A DNA stretch of 64,000 nucleotides from Parabacteroides distasonis (lineage in GTDB: Bacteria; Bacteroidota; Bacteroidia; Bacteroidales; Tannerellaceae). Position 1 is the first letter of the stretch, and the number at the start of each line of letters is the position of its first letter. The notes below the pieces were generated by a model that worked only from the letters and a program-made list of their open reading frames with translations, had not been told where the DNA came from and ran no database searches. The stretch covers positions 55,570-119,569 of the forward strand of contig NZ_SRYM01000006.1 of the NCBI RefSeq assembly GCF_004793765.1, given 5' to 3'. A program made the translations under genes and the position numbers. Of the stretch, positions 27,323 to 36,316 are shown in pieces.

Positions 27323-27505
27323 GATATGAATTACGATGAATAAATCTCCCTAGAATGAAAGGCCGTTTTTCGATAAAGGATTGTCATGCAGATGATTGCC
27401 GAAATTTTTCCTCATATTTGCGCACGAACTGTCCGTATGTCCGGAAAAATCGATTCTCCGGGAGTTGATATTACAAATTGTCAAAATGCTAATTGTAGAG
27501 CTTCC
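27323..27505 (+). repeat. Copy 1 of a 183-bp dispersed intergenic repeat
   Basis: It aligns without gaps to 45907-46089; by hand count about 130 of 183 positions match. The best-conserved parts are the first 50 bp (GATATGAATTACG start) and the last 70 bp, which hold the stem CCGGA/TCCGG just after an ATG (27437). A non-conserved hairpin AGCTTCC/GGAAGCT (27499-27520) closes the copy. It lies in the 542-bp gap between the DUF6383 terminator and parA. Confidence 0.8.
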
Positions 27506-27602
27506 TTAAAAGTGGAAGCTTGGCTTGTTTAAAACTTCGTTATCATTTCCAAAAAAACACCTATATACCAGCCTTATAACTCTCTATTTGATTTATTCTG
27601 CT

Positions 27603-27643
27603 TATATTTGCGAGTTATCAACAGTTAGGGCGATTTATCAACA
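27603..27643 (+). promoter_or_regulatory. parA upstream region: -7 box and twin TTATCAACA
   Basis: TATATTTG (27603-27610) fits the -7 box but lacks a TTTG at the right distance. It is followed by two TTATCAACA words (27615-27623 and 27635-27643), 20 bp apart, each one base from the DnaA box TTATCCACA. Confidence 0.45.
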
Positions 27644-27723
27644 AAACAAGCATTGTTTTGATTGAACCCTGTTCGGTTCAGTTTTTAATGTTTAGTTTTG
27701 CTCTCGAATTAATTAGGTATAGT

Positions 27724-28503
27724 ATGGGAAAGATTATCGCTTTAGCAAATCAGAAGGGTGGAGTCGGGAAGACAACCACCACGATTAATCTGGCTGCGTC
27801 ATTGGCCGCCCTTGAGAAAAAGGTGCTGGTCGTAGACGCTGATCCGCAGGCGAATGCCTCATCCGGTCTGGGTGTGGACATACGTAATGTAGAACTTTCT
27901 ATTTATGAATGTCTGGTGAACGGTGAGGATGCGACTGGCGCTATCACACAGACAGAAGTGGAAGGACTGGATATCATCCCCTCTCATATCGATTTGGTGG
28001 GAGCGGAGATCGAGATGCTAAACTTGGAGAATCGTGAACGGATCTTGAAGCAGATTTTGACACCGCTGAAAGAGAAGTACGATTTCATCCTGATCGACTG
28101 TTCTCCTTCTTTGGGATTGATAACCGTGAATGCCTTGACAGCCGCCGATTCGGTGATCATCCCGGTACAATGCGAGTATTTCGCTTTGGAAGGTATCAGT
28201 AAGCTGTTGAATACGATCAAGATTATCAAATCGAAGCTGAATCCGGCGCTGGAGATAGAGGGATTCCTCTTGACTATGTATGATTCCCGCCTGCGTTTGG
28301 CAAACCAGATTTATGAGGAAGTGAAACGTCCGTTCCGTGATTTGGTATTTACTACCGTGATCCAACGAAACGTGAAGTTGAGCGAGGCTTCCAGTTACGG
28401 TAAACCTGTCCTGTTGTATGATGCGGATTCGAAGGGATCTATCAACCATATGCAATTGGCGCAGGAGATTGTTGAAAAAAATAAAGGATTATGGCAGCAT
28501 TAA
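27724..28503 (+). CDS. parA: Chromosome-partitioning ATPase ParA (Soj)
   Basis: Deviant-Walker ATPase that drives segregation of ParB-parS complexes. It has 259 residues from the ATG at 27724 (MGKIIALANQKGGVGKTTT); an ATG 22 codons earlier adds a sequence unlike the family and is rejected. Motifs: KGGVGKTTT (Walker A), VVDADPQANASSGLG (A'), FILIDCSPSLG (Walker B). The stop lies inside the first codons of parB (13-bp overlap), so the pair is coupled. It has the size of chromosomal Soj, lacking the N-terminal DNA-binding domain of plasmid ParA. Confidence 0.97.
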   Translation: MGKIIALANQKGGVGKTTTTINLAASLAALEKKVLVVDADPQANASSGLGVDIRNVELSIYECLVNGEDATGAITQTEVEGLDIIPSHIDLVGAEIEMLNLENRERILKQILTPLKEKYDFILIDCSPSLGLITVNALTAADSVIIPVQCEYFALEGISKLLNTIKIIKSKLNPALEIEGFLLTMYDSRLRLANQIYEEVKRPFRDLVFTTVIQRNVKLSEASSYGKPVLLYDADSKGSINHMQLAQEIVEKNKGLWQH

Positions 28504-29378
28504 AAAGATCGGCGTTAGGCCGTGGATTAGACGCGTTAATTACGATGGATGAGCTGAAGACAAACGGTTCATCGTCTATTAGTGAGATCGAGTTAAGCAA
28601 GATCCAGCCTAATCCGGAGCAACCTCGATCCATCTTTGAGGAAGAGACCTTGGAGGAGTTGGCTACCTCTATCCGCTCGTTAGGCGTGATACAGCCGATT
28701 ACGTTGAAGGAAATCGGCCCCGAGCAATATATGATCATCTCTGGCGAACGCCGTTATCGTGCGTCGCTTAAAGCGGGTTTGGAGCGTATCCCCGCTTATA
28801 TCAAGACAGCCGCCGATGAGAACGTGGTGGAGATGGCCTTGATAGAGAATATCCAGCGAGAGGACTTGAACTCTATCGAAATTGCGTTAGCTTATCAAAA
28901 ATTAATCGATAATTACGGCTTGACTCAAGAGGGGCTGAGCGAAAGGGTTGGAAAGAAGCGTGCTACGATCGCTAATTACCTTCGTTTATTGAAACTTCCG
29001 GCCGAGATCCAAGTAGGTTTGAAGGATAAGAAGATCGATATGGGACATGCCCGGGCATTGATCCCAGTGGATGACCCGGAGGTTCAATTAGCTTTATATG
29101 AGCAGATATTGGCTCAAGGGCTCTCCGTTCGTAACGTGGAGGAGATGGTGCGTAATATAGCCGAGGGAATACAACCTGAATTGCCGGAAAGGAAAAAATC
29201 GGATCGTAAGCCGATACTTCCGGAAGAGTTTAAATTGCTGAAAGATCATTTGTCTCGTTACTTCAATACGAAAGTCCAGTTGACTTGTAATGAAAAGGGA
29301 AAAGGTAAAATTACGATTCCCTTCGCCACGGAAGAAGAGTTGGAGCAATTGATCGGGTTACTGGATAAGTTGAAATGA
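28491..29378 (+). CDS. parB: Chromosome-partitioning protein ParB (Spo0J)
   Basis: parS-binding CTPase that spreads along DNA and loads SMC complexes. The 295-residue protein has an N-terminal CTP-binding domain with GERRYRASLKAG (near residue 85) and the ENIQREDLNSIEIA motif, a central helix-turn-helix (LSERVGKKRATIANYLRLLKLP) and a C-terminal dimerisation domain (LLDKLK end). It overlaps parA by 13 bp and DUF5683 by 4 bp, so three genes are likely translated from one message. Confidence 0.97.
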   Translation: MAALKRSALGRGLDALITMDELKTNGSSSISEIELSKIQPNPEQPRSIFEEETLEELATSIRSLGVIQPITLKEIGPEQYMIISGERRYRASLKAGLERIPAYIKTAADENVVEMALIENIQREDLNSIEIALAYQKLIDNYGLTQEGLSERVGKKRATIANYLRLLKLPAEIQVGLKDKKIDMGHARALIPVDDPEVQLALYEQILAQGLSVRNVEEMVRNIAEGIQPELPERKKSDRKPILPEEFKLLKDHLSRYFNTKVQLTCNEKGKGKITIPFATEEELEQLIGLLDKLK

Positions 29379-30085
29379 GAAATCGAATCATACTCCTTTT
29401 GATCGGATTCATATGCTATGCCGGGATGGGTAACGCACAGGAGGATAAGACGGAGAAAGTCATTCCTACTATAGTCTCCGATTCTGTGGAGGTAGCTGCC
29501 CCGGATTCTACCGTACATGCCGTCTTGATGGCGGCCGATTCGGTGGGTGTACCGGAAGTGAAGATGAAACTGGCATTTAAGCCGAATCCGACAAAAGCGG
29601 TCTTGTTCGCCTTGGTACCGGGTCTAGGACAGATCTATAACCGGAAATATTGGAAATTACCGATTGTTTATGGTGGCTTGATGGGATGTATGTATGCCGT
29701 GACTTGGAATAATAAGAATTATAAGGATTATTCGACGGCTTATAAAGATATCGTGTATGATGCCGCTAAGAATCTCGAAAATCCGGATGCTTGGAGTAAA
29801 AGTTGGCAAGACTTGACATCCATGGATCCTAAGGATGCGATTAATAATTCCAATTTCAAGGATCAATTGAAAAGACAGAAGGATTATTTTCGTCGATATA
29901 GAGACTTAAGTATAATTATTACGGTCGGGGTGTATGCGTTGAGTATCGTGGATGCTTACGTGGATGCCCAATTATTCGATTTTGATATATCACCGGATTT
30001 ATCCTTGCATTTGGAGCCGGTTGTTAGTCCGAAGACGAGTGTCACGCCTCGTACTTACGGATTGAATTGCAGTCTAAAATTCTGA
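29375..30085 (+). CDS. DUF5683-domain protein, membrane or envelope
   Basis: A 236-residue protein with an N-terminal signal peptide (LLLIGFICYAGMGNAQ), a low-complexity Ser/Asp region, then the DUF5683 core: KPNPTKAVLFALVPGLGQIYNRKYWKLP (near residues 68-95), a glycine-rich hydrophobic segment, and a second segment IIITVGVYALSIVDAYVDA. The function is unknown. Its place between parB and a LysM lytic transglycosylase is, as I recall, conserved in Bacteroidales, hinting at a link with envelope growth or division. The start overlaps parB by 4 bp. Confidence 0.88.
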   Translation: MRNRIILLLIGFICYAGMGNAQEDKTEKVIPTIVSDSVEVAAPDSTVHAVLMAADSVGVPEVKMKLAFKPNPTKAVLFALVPGLGQIYNRKYWKLPIVYGGLMGCMYAVTWNNKNYKDYSTAYKDIVYDAAKNLENPDAWSKSWQDLTSMDPKDAINNSNFKDQLKRQKDYFRRYRDLSIIITVGVYALSIVDAYVDAQLFDFDISPDLSLHLEPVVSPKTSVTPRTYGLNCSLKF

Positions 30086-30091
30086 TATCAC

Positions 30092-31627
30092 ATGAAAAGA
30101 TACCTGCTAGCACTCATTTGTTTAAATGGTTTGGTCTCATTAGTCTATGCGCAGGAAGAGACCCGAATTGAGGAAAAAGATACCTTAAGCTCGCTAGAGT
30201 CTGAGGTAGGATTGATTCCGGAAAGCTTGGATGCGAACGTGGATAGTTTGCTCCGTACTTGGCATGTGCAATATTTCTCAAAAAGAGAGGACTTTTGCCA
30301 TGACGATGATGAGAATGTTTATTTCTCGGATTCGGTCTATATGGATCGCCTCTCCAGATTGCCTAGTGTGATCGCTTTGCCCTATAATAACATCGTGCGT
30401 GATTGCATTGACTTATATGCGGAACGTAAGCGAAATCTCGTGCGTTATATGCTAGGGATGGCAGATTTTTATTTTCCGATCATTGAGCAGGTGCTGGATG
30501 AGCATGACTTGCCTATTGAATTGAAATATCTCGCCGTTGTGGAAAGTGCCTTGAATCCAGTTGCCCTTTCTCGTGTAGGTGCTTGCGGTTTATGGCAATT
30601 CATGCTTCCTACGGGTAAGAGCTATGGCTTGGAGATTAATAGCTTGGTGGATGAGCGTCGGGATCCCTTGAAAGCGACCGAGGCCGCCTGTAAGTATTTC
30701 AAGGATATGTATGCCATCTATGGGGACTGGAATTTGGTGTTGGCTTCTTATAATTGCGGGCCGGGTAACGTGAATAAAGCGATTCGTCGTTCGGGTGGCA
30801 AGACGGACTTCTGGGATATCTTTCCTTATTTACCGAAAGAGACTCGTTCGTATGTCCCTTTATTTATCGCTGCCAATTACGTCATGAATTATTATTGCGA
30901 GCATAACATCTGTCCGATGCAAACTAGCTTGCCGCTTGCCACGGATACGGTAATGGTGAATAATGTCCTACATTTGCAGCAGGTGTCGGATTTATTGCAA
31001 GTAGATATTGAGACATTGCGTGCGTTAAATCCACAATATAAAAGAGACATTGTTCCGGGCAATACCCGCCCTTCGGTTTTGAAGTTACCTGCGGCGGAAA
31101 CCTATGCTTTTATCGGTAAAGAAGATACGGTTTATACGCATCGGATCGAGGAGCTGTTGGCGAATTGCATTTCCGCAAATAATTCTAATGGCACTTTACC
31201 AAGTGGTGCGACCCGTGAAAAAATCACCCACGTGGTATTGAGTGGTGAGAATCTTTATACGATCGCTAATCGTTATGGCGTGACAGCAAAAGATATCCGT
31301 AAATGGAACGGACTAGGCTCCAACCGGGTAGCGAAAGGAAAACGGTTAAGACTATATGTGGATAATGGGGGTGTCGCTTTTGCCTCGGCTACCAAGACTC
31401 CGGTGAAATCAACTGTGACAACAACGAAAAAGTCGGCTTCTGCCGCTACAAAACAGATTGTTTCCACCAATAAAGATTTTGTCTCTTATAAGGTTAAGTC
31501 AGGAGATTCGCTTTATTCGATTTCCAAGAGATATCCCGGGGTTACCGCTTCTTCCTTACAAAAGGTGAATGGACTGTCTAGTCCGGATATCCGTCCGGGC
31601 CAAGTACTGAAGATACCGGTAGGATGA
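30092..31627 (+). CDS. mltD: Lytic transglycosylase with two LysM domains (MltD-like)
   Basis: Exported peptidoglycan lytic transglycosylase, cutting the glycan strand with 1,6-anhydro ring formation. The 511-residue protein has a signal peptide (about 1-23). The SLT domain (about 130-290) has the catalytic-type ESALNPVALSRVGACGLWQFM (E in VVESAL) and the GNWNLVLASYNCGPGNVNKAI-like family stretch. Two LysM domains follow: HVVLSGENLYTIANRYG and YKVKSGDSLYSISKRYPG. It is the last gene of the parA-parB-DUF5683 run, 6 bp after DUF5683. A typical hydrophobic lipobox is not seen, so it may be periplasmic rather than a lipoprotein. Confidence 0.92.
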   Translation: MKRYLLALICLNGLVSLVYAQEETRIEEKDTLSSLESEVGLIPESLDANVDSLLRTWHVQYFSKREDFCHDDDENVYFSDSVYMDRLSRLPSVIALPYNNIVRDCIDLYAERKRNLVRYMLGMADFYFPIIEQVLDEHDLPIELKYLAVVESALNPVALSRVGACGLWQFMLPTGKSYGLEINSLVDERRDPLKATEAACKYFKDMYAIYGDWNLVLASYNCGPGNVNKAIRRSGGKTDFWDIFPYLPKETRSYVPLFIAANYVMNYYCEHNICPMQTSLPLATDTVMVNNVLHLQQVSDLLQVDIETLRALNPQYKRDIVPGNTRPSVLKLPAAETYAFIGKEDTVYTHRIEELLANCISANNSNGTLPSGATREKITHVVLSGENLYTIANRYGVTAKDIRKWNGLGSNRVAKGKRLRLYVDNGGVAFASATKTPVKSTVTTTKKSASAATKQIVSTNKDFVSYKVKSGDSLYSISKRYPGVTASSLQKVNGLSSPDIRPGQVLKIPVG

Positions 31628-31737
31628 TCATTCGGGGATAATTCGTCTTTAACTCTTTTTTTTCGCTTTCTTCGTGCACTGGAGAAGGATGTGAATGATT
31701 TTTTATTCCTTTGTATACGTAAAAAAGATACAATCGT

Positions 31738-32754
31738 ATGGGGGCATTGGATGAAAAGATATCAGTGGTCAAGGCTAAACCTTGGTTGGTCAGTTTGGTT
31801 TGCGCAGTGTTTATCGCCTATCCGAATTTGGCATGGATCTTTTGTGATATGAGCTATCTGGCTCCGAACGATCATCAAGGATTTTTGCTCTTCTTTGGGT
31901 TCCGTTTTCTTTTCTTTTGGGGACTTATTTGGTTTTTGCTGAAAAGTAACTTGAGGCACGAGGATTGTACCTCCTTCTTCGAGCGGTTGCTCTGGAATGC
32001 CCTGTACGTTTCCGGAGGCTTTGTTGTCTATAAATTGATCTCCTTCCTGACTGTTAGTTATGATCGTTTTTTGAGTATCATTATCTTCCAGTTTATCGTG
32101 TTGGCGTTGTTATGTACCTTGATCGGCTATATACAAATGCTATATCACAATCAACGGGAAAAGGATCAATTGATCGAGAATCTGCGTGTCGAGAATTTGC
32201 AGAGCCGCTGCGATGCATTGGTGAACCAGATCAATCCGCATTTCTTTTTCAATTCATTGAATGGAATCTCCTCCTTGATACGGAAGAAAAACGATGAGAA
32301 TACTTTGTTGTATGTTACGAAATTGTCCGATATATTCCGTTATATCCTTCAGAGTGATAAAAAGAATTTGGTACCACTGTCGGAGGAACTTGCGTTTATA
32401 GAGGCTTTTCAGCATGTAATGGTAGTCCGTTTCGCCAATAAGTTGACTTTTACGATCGAAGTTCCTGAGGATAAGCGGAACTTGAGAATTCCTGTATTAT
32501 CTTTGCTTCCGTTGGTAGAGAACGTGACGGTACATAATATTATAGACAGCGAGCACCGGATGAATATCTTGATCCGGCTGAATGAGCGAATGGAACTGGT
32601 TGTTTCTAATCCAATCTATCCGAAATTGACCTTACCGGATACGAATGGAACCGGGCTTAAGAATCTGGAGAATCGTTTCTTGCTATTAATGAATAAACAA
32701 ATACGGGTAGAATCTAATGAGGATGAGTTTCAGGTATACCTACCCCTAAAATGA
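31738..32754 (+). CDS. LytS-type membrane sensor histidine kinase
   Basis: Sensor kinase of the LytS (His_kinase, PF06580) class. The 338-residue protein has four hydrophobic segments in the first 140 residues (VSLVCAVFIAYPNLAWIF; LLFFGFRFLFFWGLIWFLL; ALYVSGGFVVYKLISFL; IIIFQFIVLALLCTLIGYI), a short coiled linker, then the phospho-acceptor box LVNQINPHFFFNSLNGISSL and an ATPase part with LLPLVENVTVHN and TNGTGLKNLENR. The stimulus is unknown. The LytTR regulator gene starts 6 bp later. Confidence 0.93.
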   Translation: MGALDEKISVVKAKPWLVSLVCAVFIAYPNLAWIFCDMSYLAPNDHQGFLLFFGFRFLFFWGLIWFLLKSNLRHEDCTSFFERLLWNALYVSGGFVVYKLISFLTVSYDRFLSIIIFQFIVLALLCTLIGYIQMLYHNQREKDQLIENLRVENLQSRCDALVNQINPHFFFNSLNGISSLIRKKNDENTLLYVTKLSDIFRYILQSDKKNLVPLSEELAFIEAFQHVMVVRFANKLTFTIEVPEDKRNLRIPVLSLLPLVENVTVHNIIDSEHRMNILIRLNERMELVVSNPIYPKLTLPDTNGTGLKNLENRFLLLMNKQIRVESNEDEFQVYLPLK

Positions 32755-32760
32755 TGTTAT

Positions 32761-33516
32761 ATGAGAATACTGATCGTAGAGGACGAGACTGCCGCTTATG
32801 AGAACTTAGCGGATATGTTGGTTACAATAGATCCCACGATTGAGATCATGGGAAATACGGAGAGTGTCCGGCAAACGGTACGTTGGCTGCAAGCCAATCC
32901 GAGGCCGGATTTGATTTTTATGGATATTCATTTATCGGACGGTTCCGCTTTCGCTATTTTTGACCAGATAGAGGTGGAGGCACCGATTATCTTTACTACG
33001 GCGTACGATCAATATGCGATCGACGCTTTCAAAGTAAACAGCATAGACTATATCTTGAAGCCGATTAAGCCGGAAGAATTGAAACGGGCATTAGATAAGT
33101 TTAGCCGATGGAATCATCAAGATATCATCCATTATTTATCCCAATTAACACAGTTGTCTACTACTCCTAAATACAAGGATAAACTACTGATTCCTATTAA
33201 GGATAAATTGTTGCCTATTAGCTTGAAAGATGTGTCTTGTTTCTATACGGCTGATAAGAATACATATGTTTATTTAAAGACTGGTAATTCGTATCCATAT
33301 GCTAAAACATTGGAACAGATAATTTCTTCTTTAAGTCCTGCTGATTTTATTCGTGCGAATAAACAATTCATCATTTCTCGTGATAGCGTGAAGGATATAA
33401 CAATTTGGTTTGATAGCCGTTTGCTTGTTACTTTGGATATAGAAGTGCCTGAGCGTATATATATTAGTAAAAATAAAGCATCCGAGTTTAAGTCTTGGAT
33501 AGTAAGTGTTTCTTAG
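32761..33516 (+). CDS. LytTR-family response regulator
   Basis: Response regulator with an N-terminal receiver (phospho-Asp in LIFMDIHLSDGSAF, near residue 59) and a C-terminal LytTR DNA-binding domain (from about residue 140: DKLLIPIKDKLLPISLKDVSCFYTAD, ending in RIYISKNKASEFKSW). The 251-residue length is typical. It is paired with the LytS kinase. Likely targets include the small secreted protein gene 275 bp downstream, but no certain LytTR direct repeat was found there. Its later part is AT-richer than the kinase gene. Confidence 0.94.
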   Translation: MRILIVEDETAAYENLADMLVTIDPTIEIMGNTESVRQTVRWLQANPRPDLIFMDIHLSDGSAFAIFDQIEVEAPIIFTTAYDQYAIDAFKVNSIDYILKPIKPEELKRALDKFSRWNHQDIIHYLSQLTQLSTTPKYKDKLLIPIKDKLLPISLKDVSCFYTADKNTYVYLKTGNSYPYAKTLEQIISSLSPADFIRANKQFIISRDSVKDITIWFDSRLLVTLDIEVPERIYISKNKASEFKSWIVSVS

Positions 33517-33790
33517 CCATATTCGTGTTCAATCCCCATTTTTTCCTTTTCGTCAACAATCAGAAACTTCCTATTCGATAATTCTTCATCTTTGCAATAC
33601 AAACAAGGAGATACATCAATAAGATGTAAGTTGAAATTTTGATGTTAATCCGAGTTTTATCATACACATTAGATAGGTTAATAGGTTTGTAAAAAAGGAT
33701 TAGTCCGAAACAAAAGAATGTTTAGGCTATCTTCTCTAAAATGAATGTTTGTTTTGTGAATGGTTTTGTAATAGGTAAATTGTAGGTATT

Positions 33791-34189
33791 ATGAGAAAGT
33801 TAATTATGGCAGTAGCGGTTTTGGGAATGAGTGCTACAATGAATTTTGCGAAAGCGCAATGTGTGAATGAATATGGGAATAAAGAACCGTTTGCGGTAGA
33901 GTTTAGCAGATTGAGTTCTTATCTAGGATTGGCTCCTTCCCAAATGGAGGAGGTACTTAACATTAATGATTATTTTGTACGAGAACAAAGGAAGAGTTTG
34001 AGAAAAGACCTGAGGCGTCAGGATGAACGATTGCAAAAGGCCGTGTATGGCAATTTGAAGCTGATGAAAGAGGCATTGACTGCCGATCAGTATCGCAAGT
34101 ATGTCATATTGTTAAATGTAACTAACAACAATAACCGATTAACCGGAGCTGTGACATTTGCGGATATCTATTTGGCTGAGAATAAATGA
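33791..34189 (+). CDS. Small secreted protein of unknown family
   Basis: A 132-residue protein with a clear signal peptide (MRKLIMAVAVLGMSATMNFAKA, about 1-22). The rest is mainly helical and charged: PFAVEFSRLSSYLGLAPSQM, EQRKSLRKDLRRQDERLQKAV, then LKEALTADQYRKYVILLN-like residues. The pattern LTxxQYxKY resembles periplasmic Spy/CpxP-type proteins in a loose way, but I do not recognise the family. It lies alone after the LytS/LytTR pair, which may control it. No consensus promoter is visible in the 274-bp gap before it. Confidence 0.75.
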   Translation: MRKLIMAVAVLGMSATMNFAKAQCVNEYGNKEPFAVEFSRLSSYLGLAPSQMEEVLNINDYFVREQRKSLRKDLRRQDERLQKAVYGNLKLMKEALTADQYRKYVILLNVTNNNNRLTGAVTFADIYLAENK

Positions 34190-34291
34190 GTGTAACCTTG
34201 GCTCGATGTGATGTTGATTAGAAAGGCGATCCTTGTGTCGAACAGGGATCGTCTTCTTTGCTTCTGTCCTTTTCCTTTTGGAAGTGCGCTA

Positions 34292-35581
34292 TCAGATTTT
34301 AGCGAAAGCTTGATCCAGATCATCTATAATATCATCTATATATTCGGTTCCGATGCTCAAGCGTACGGTGGATGGTGTTATGTGCTGTTGGGCAAGTTCT
34401 TCCGGACTCATCTGGGAATGAGTGGTCGTGTATGGATGAATGACAAGGCTCTTTACATCGGCGACATTTGCTAGTAGGGAAAAGATCTCTAGTGAGTCGA
34501 TGAATTTCCAAGCGGCTTCCTGCCCGCCTTTGATCTCGAAGGTGAAGATACTGCCGGCACCATTTAGGAAATATTTATTGTAAAGTTCGTGGTCCGGGTG
34601 GGTAGGAAGTGATGGATGATTCACCTTTTCTACTTTCGGATGTTTTGATAAATAATCCACGACTTTCAATGCGTTTGCTACATGGCGCTCCACGCGTAGG
34701 GATAAGGTTTCTAATCCTTGCAACAAGATAAAAGCGTTGAAAGGAGAGATCGTTGCTCCGGTATCGCGAAGAATGACCGCACGGATACGGGTGACAAAGG
34801 CTGCGGAACCTGCTATGTCTGCAAATATGGCTCCATGATAGCTCGGGTCTGGCTTGGCTAATGTAGGGAACTTATCTGCATTCGCTTTCCAGTCGAAAGT
34901 GCCTCCGTCTACAATCACACCTCCTAGGCTACTGCCATGTCCACCTATGAACTTCGTGGCGGAATGGATGACGATGTCAGCTCCATGTTCGATCGGACGA
35001 ATCAAGTAGGGGGTTCCGAACGTATTGTCTACGATTAATGGAATATGGTATCGGTGGGCGATTTCCGCTACCGCATCCAGATTTGTTACGTTAGAGTTAG
35101 GATTCCCGAATGTCTCTACATAAATGGCTTTCGTGTTTTCCCGGATGGCTGCTTCTAATGCGTTTAGGTCATTTACATTGATAATCGTATTGGTAATGCC
35201 TTGGGAGGCTAGTGTATGGGTGATTAGATTGAAGGAACCGCCATATAAATTATCTGCTGCGACAATATGATCTCCTGCCCTCACTATGTTTTGTAACGCA
35301 TAGGTGACAGCCGCTGCTCCTGAAGCCACGGCCAAACCTGCCACACCTCCTTCTAAGGCAGCTACACGTGTCTCGAAAACGCCTTGCGTGGAGTTTGTCA
35401 AGCGTCCATAAATATTCCCAGCGTCACGTAGTCCGAAACGGTCTGCCGCATGTTGTGCGTTATGGAACACATAGGAAGTTGTTTGATAGATGGGTACCGC
35501 ACGTGCATCGGTAGCGGGATCCGGTTGTTCTTGTCCTACATGAAGTTGTAATGTCTCGAAATGTAACTTCTTTGTTGCCAT
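34292..35581 (-). CDS. metY: O-acetylhomoserine aminocarboxypropyltransferase / sulfhydrylase
   Basis: PLP enzyme of the Cys/Met metabolism family that makes homocysteine from O-acetylhomoserine and sulfide. The 429-residue length fits MetY (longer than MetB/MetC). Motifs: YGRLTNSTQGVFETRVAALEGG, VETFGNPNSNV, and the PLP lysine in IHSATKFIGGHGSSLGG (near residue 209). It opens with HFETLQLHVGQEQPDPAT, usual for this group. It is divergent from an Lrp-type regulator, which is the most likely controller. A CTTG-N20-TACATTTG promoter lies upstream; no SAM riboswitch was seen in the 168-bp gap. Confidence 0.95.
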   Translation of the reverse strand: MATKKLHFETLQLHVGQEQPDPATDARAVPIYQTTSYVFHNAQHAADRFGLRDAGNIYGRLTNSTQGVFETRVAALEGGVAGLAVASGAAAVTYALQNIVRAGDHIVAADNLYGGSFNLITHTLASQGITNTIINVNDLNALEAAIRENTKAIYVETFGNPNSNVTNLDAVAEIAHRYHIPLIVDNTFGTPYLIRPIEHGADIVIHSATKFIGGHGSSLGGVIVDGGTFDWKANADKFPTLAKPDPSYHGAIFADIAGSAAFVTRIRAVILRDTGATISPFNAFILLQGLETLSLRVERHVANALKVVDYLSKHPKVEKVNHPSLPTHPDHELYNKYFLNGAGSIFTFEIKGGQEAAWKFIDSLEIFSLLANVADVKSLVIHPYTTTHSQMSPEELAQQHITPSTVRLSIGTEYIDDIIDDLDQAFAKI

Positions 35582-35615
35582 AGTCGTCTTGTTTATTTAG
35601 TTCTTATTCTGTTGG

Positions 35616-35647
35616 CAAATGTATGATGTGTGTGCTTTTTGAACAAG
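35616..35647 (-). promoter_or_regulatory. metY promoter
   Basis: On the minus strand CTTG (35644-35647), 20-bp spacer, TACATTTG (35616-35623); one mismatch in the -33 box. It leaves a leader of roughly 30 nt. Confidence 0.6.
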
Positions 35648-35749
35648 ATTCGTTGAGAATATAGAAAATAATACTATTTTTAAGGCTATAAATAGAATAC
35701 ATCTTCGGCGAAGGACGCTGAGGAATCAATCCGATAGAATTTTTTTCTT

Positions 35750-36220
35750 ATGAATGTTTCAGATAAGTTAGACAAGGTGGATCTGCAAATCCTCCGAACG
35801 CTACAAGATAATGCCCGGTTGACTACCAAAGAGTTGGCGGCAAGGGTCAGTCTTTCGTCAACTCCGGTGTTCGAGCGTTTAAAACGTCTTGAGAATAGTG
35901 GATATATAAAGAAGTATATAGCAGTATTAGATGCAGAGAAGCTGAATCAAGGCTTTGTTGTCTTTTGTAGCGTGAAACTGGTTCGGTTGAATAAGGATAT
36001 AGCTTTTGAGTTTACCCGGATTATCCAAGAAATTCCCGAAGTAACGGAGTGTTATAATATTTCAGGCGATTATGATTACTTACTGAAGATACACGCTCCC
36101 AATATGAAATATTATCAAGAGTTTATTTTAAATGTGTTAGGTACGATCGATAGTTTGGGCTCGTTGAGAAGTACTTTTGTCATGGACGAGGTTAAACACG
36201 ACTATGGAATCCATATTTAA
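35750..36220 (+). CDS. Lrp/AsnC-family transcriptional regulator
   Basis: Regulator of the Lrp/AsnC (feast/famine) family, 156 residues. The N-terminal helix-turn-helix is NARLTTKELAARVSLSSTPVFERLKRLENSGYI (residues about 20-52). The C-terminal RAM ligand domain is EIPEVTECYNISGDYDYLLKIHAPNMKYYQEFI. It is divergent from metY across 168 bp, so control of sulfur amino-acid synthesis is the natural guess. Confidence 0.94.
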   Translation: MNVSDKLDKVDLQILRTLQDNARLTTKELAARVSLSSTPVFERLKRLENSGYIKKYIAVLDAEKLNQGFVVFCSVKLVRLNKDIAFEFTRIIQEIPEVTECYNISGDYDYLLKIHAPNMKYYQEFILNVLGTIDSLGSLRSTFVMDEVKHDYGIHI

Positions 36221-36316
36221 GCCGTAGATATCCTATTTTTGTCTTTTGTTAGGGTTTTCTTCCAAATATTTGTATATATTTGTGGCTACACAGTATAAAA
36301 TGGGAGATGTAAAACC

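Noticed and set aside
34208..34474. 88-codon plus-strand frame after the small secreted protein
   Set aside because: It runs antisense through the 3' end of metY and shows no protein-like features.
35582..35749. SAM riboswitch before metY
   Set aside because: The leader is short and no conserved riboswitch core could be folded by eye; the divergent Lrp gene is the likelier regulator.
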